This document shows positions 52,795 through 53,546 of a stretch of DNA of 53,546 nucleotides, one piece after another. The stretch covers positions 1 through 53,546 of the forward strand of contig JAKAKL010000115.1 of assembly GCA_021824565.1 (NCBI GenBank), in the 5' to 3' direction. Numbering within the stretch: the first letter of the stretch is position 1; each line of letters begins with the position of its first letter. The stretch comes from Bacteroidota bacterium (GTDB lineage: Bacteria; Bacteroidota; Ignavibacteria; Ignavibacteriales; Ignavibacteriaceae). Under the pieces are notes generated by a model that did not search any database, was not told the origin of the DNA, and saw nothing but the letters and a program-made list of their open reading frames with translations. The position numbers and the translations under genes were made by a program.

Positions 52795-53546
52795 TTATTT
52801 CTGCCAAAGTATTTGAGAACTTTCTAACGGAACATTAACACCCGAAAAATACGGAATTATTCTTGGAGTGTAATCTTCCGCAGGACGCTCTGCCGGAACT
52901 GAAGCTCGGTAAATGTAAATATTTATCGTCCCGGCCAATTGATCTTGATATTTCATCTCTTCACATACTGAATTAAAGCCGTTTACCTCATCGGCAAAAA
53001 GCTCAACTTTCACTTTTTTAATATCAAGCTCATCAAGATATACTTGAACTTCAAAATTATGCTGCTCATTTATAGTCTCAATTTTTAAATTTATAAAACG
53101 AAGCGCATGCCATTTTTGATTAAGCTCATTTTTCCATTTAATTATCTCAACGGCTTTCTGGGTGTTGTTTGTAGCGCGTAATTTATAGGACTTAGCGGCG
53201 GGTATATAATATTTCTCTGTATAATCCCGGACAGTGCGGTTGGCTGAAAATCTTGGCGTTAAACGAGCCATGCTTTCGCGCATGCGAGCTACCCAATCTT
53301 CAGGAATTCCTTTTTCATCACGTTTGTAGAATTCCGGCACCACTTCTTGTTCCAGTAAATTGTAAAGAGCTCCGGCTTCTTCGGCATCAACATTGGGGTC
53401 ATCACCATGTTCAAGTCCGTCTCCTAATGCCCATCCGACTTCCGGAGTGTAAGCTTCCTCCCACCAACCGTCTAATTCGGAAATATTTATACCGCCGTTT
53501 ACGAGTACTTTCATACCGCTTGTACCGCAGGCTTCCCATGGTCTTC
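52795..53546 (-). CDS. glgP: Alpha-glucan phosphorylase (N-terminal part beyond window)
   Basis: This GT35 enzyme releases glucose-1-phosphate from glycogen or maltodextrin. The frame is open to the right edge, so only the C-terminal 250 residues are present. It begins RPWEACGTSGMKVLVNGG, the conserved PLP/phosphate-binding region (GTSGMK), and continues with NISELDGWWEEAY and VGWALGDG, all typical of the short bacterial alpha-glucan phosphorylase branch. The gene's catalytic PLP lysine is upstream and not visible. The end of the protein is beta-rich (IRYGLL-like strands replaced by PRIIPYFSGVNVPLE), consistent with the branch. No sign of damage. Confidence 0.92.
   Translation of the reverse strand, partial: RPWEACGTSGMKVLVNGGINISELDGWWEEAYTPEVGWALGDGLEHGDDPNVDAEEAGALYNLLEQEVVPEFYKRDEKGIPEDWVARMRESMARLTPRFSANRTVRDYTEKYYIPAAKSYKLRATNNTQKAVEIIKWKNELNQKWHALRFINLKIETINEQHNFEVQVYLDELDIKKVKVELFADEVNGFNSVCEEMKYQDQLAGTINIYIYRASVPAERPAEDYTPRIIPYFSGVNVPLESSQILWQK

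Overview
The window looks like a chromosomal segment of a Bacteroidota/Ignavibacteria-type bacterium. It is AT-rich. Five secreted proteins end in a C-terminal domain of the type IX secretion kind (NYPNPFNP then an LGxE stretch, ending KMxLLK or a variant). There is a PorV/PorQ-family protein, a TonB-dependent receptor with a carboxypeptidase-regulatory-like N-terminus, and a complete GlcNAc catabolic operon. The assignment rests on these families only; no rRNA or other taxonomic marker is present.

Region 1 (1-20,880) is an accessory island. Its right edge is a 45-nt 3' half of a tRNA with a CAT anticodon (20,835-20,879), next to a tyrosine integrase gene (19,729-20,745, minus). The intact tRNA and left edge are outside the window. 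A tightly packed minus-strand run (10,345 down to the left edge) encodes an ABC-three-component (ABC-3C) conflict system (effector/CTD protein, MC6-like middle component, DUF2326-type ATPase), then type I restriction-modification hsdM-hsdS-hsdR, then a DUF2971 protein cut by the window edge. Divergent from it (10,428-17,319, plus) are an unknown gene, an excisionase-like HTH gene, a second related integrase, a prim-pol/helicase-like replication protein and small unknown genes. Convergent to these is a four-gene minus-strand membrane-protein operon (19,515-17,353) of unknown function. The integrase and primase genes carry several in-frame palindromic or heptameric repeat insertions.

Region 2 (20,900-24,310) is a worn junction: a Fic protein, an Rrf2 regulator broken by one amber codon, an unknown gene whose end is overwritten by a transposase fragment, and hairpins.

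Region 3 (24,313-43,380) is a minus-strand chitin/GlcNAc and surface-protein locus: ROK regulator, GH20-like hexosaminidase, sodium:solute symporter, nagA, a GH18-like secreted protein and nagB. Upstream lie a PorV/PorQ protein, a secreted protein, a TonB receptor, two repeat-built secreted proteins and the tail of a lost GH3 glycosidase. The simplest reading is that secreted enzymes and surface proteins capture amino-sugar polymers, the receptor and symporter import products, and NagA/NagB feed them to glycolysis under the ROK regulator.

Region 4 (43,536-53,546) holds an OmpR-type two-component system, a divergent type-IX-exported nine-heme cytochrome with a clear terminator, a 3'-truncated frameshifted group II intron, an MNT/HEPN pair, about 1 kb of decayed sequence with imperfect direct repeats, a CDF metal exporter and the 3' part of an alpha-glucan phosphorylase gene.
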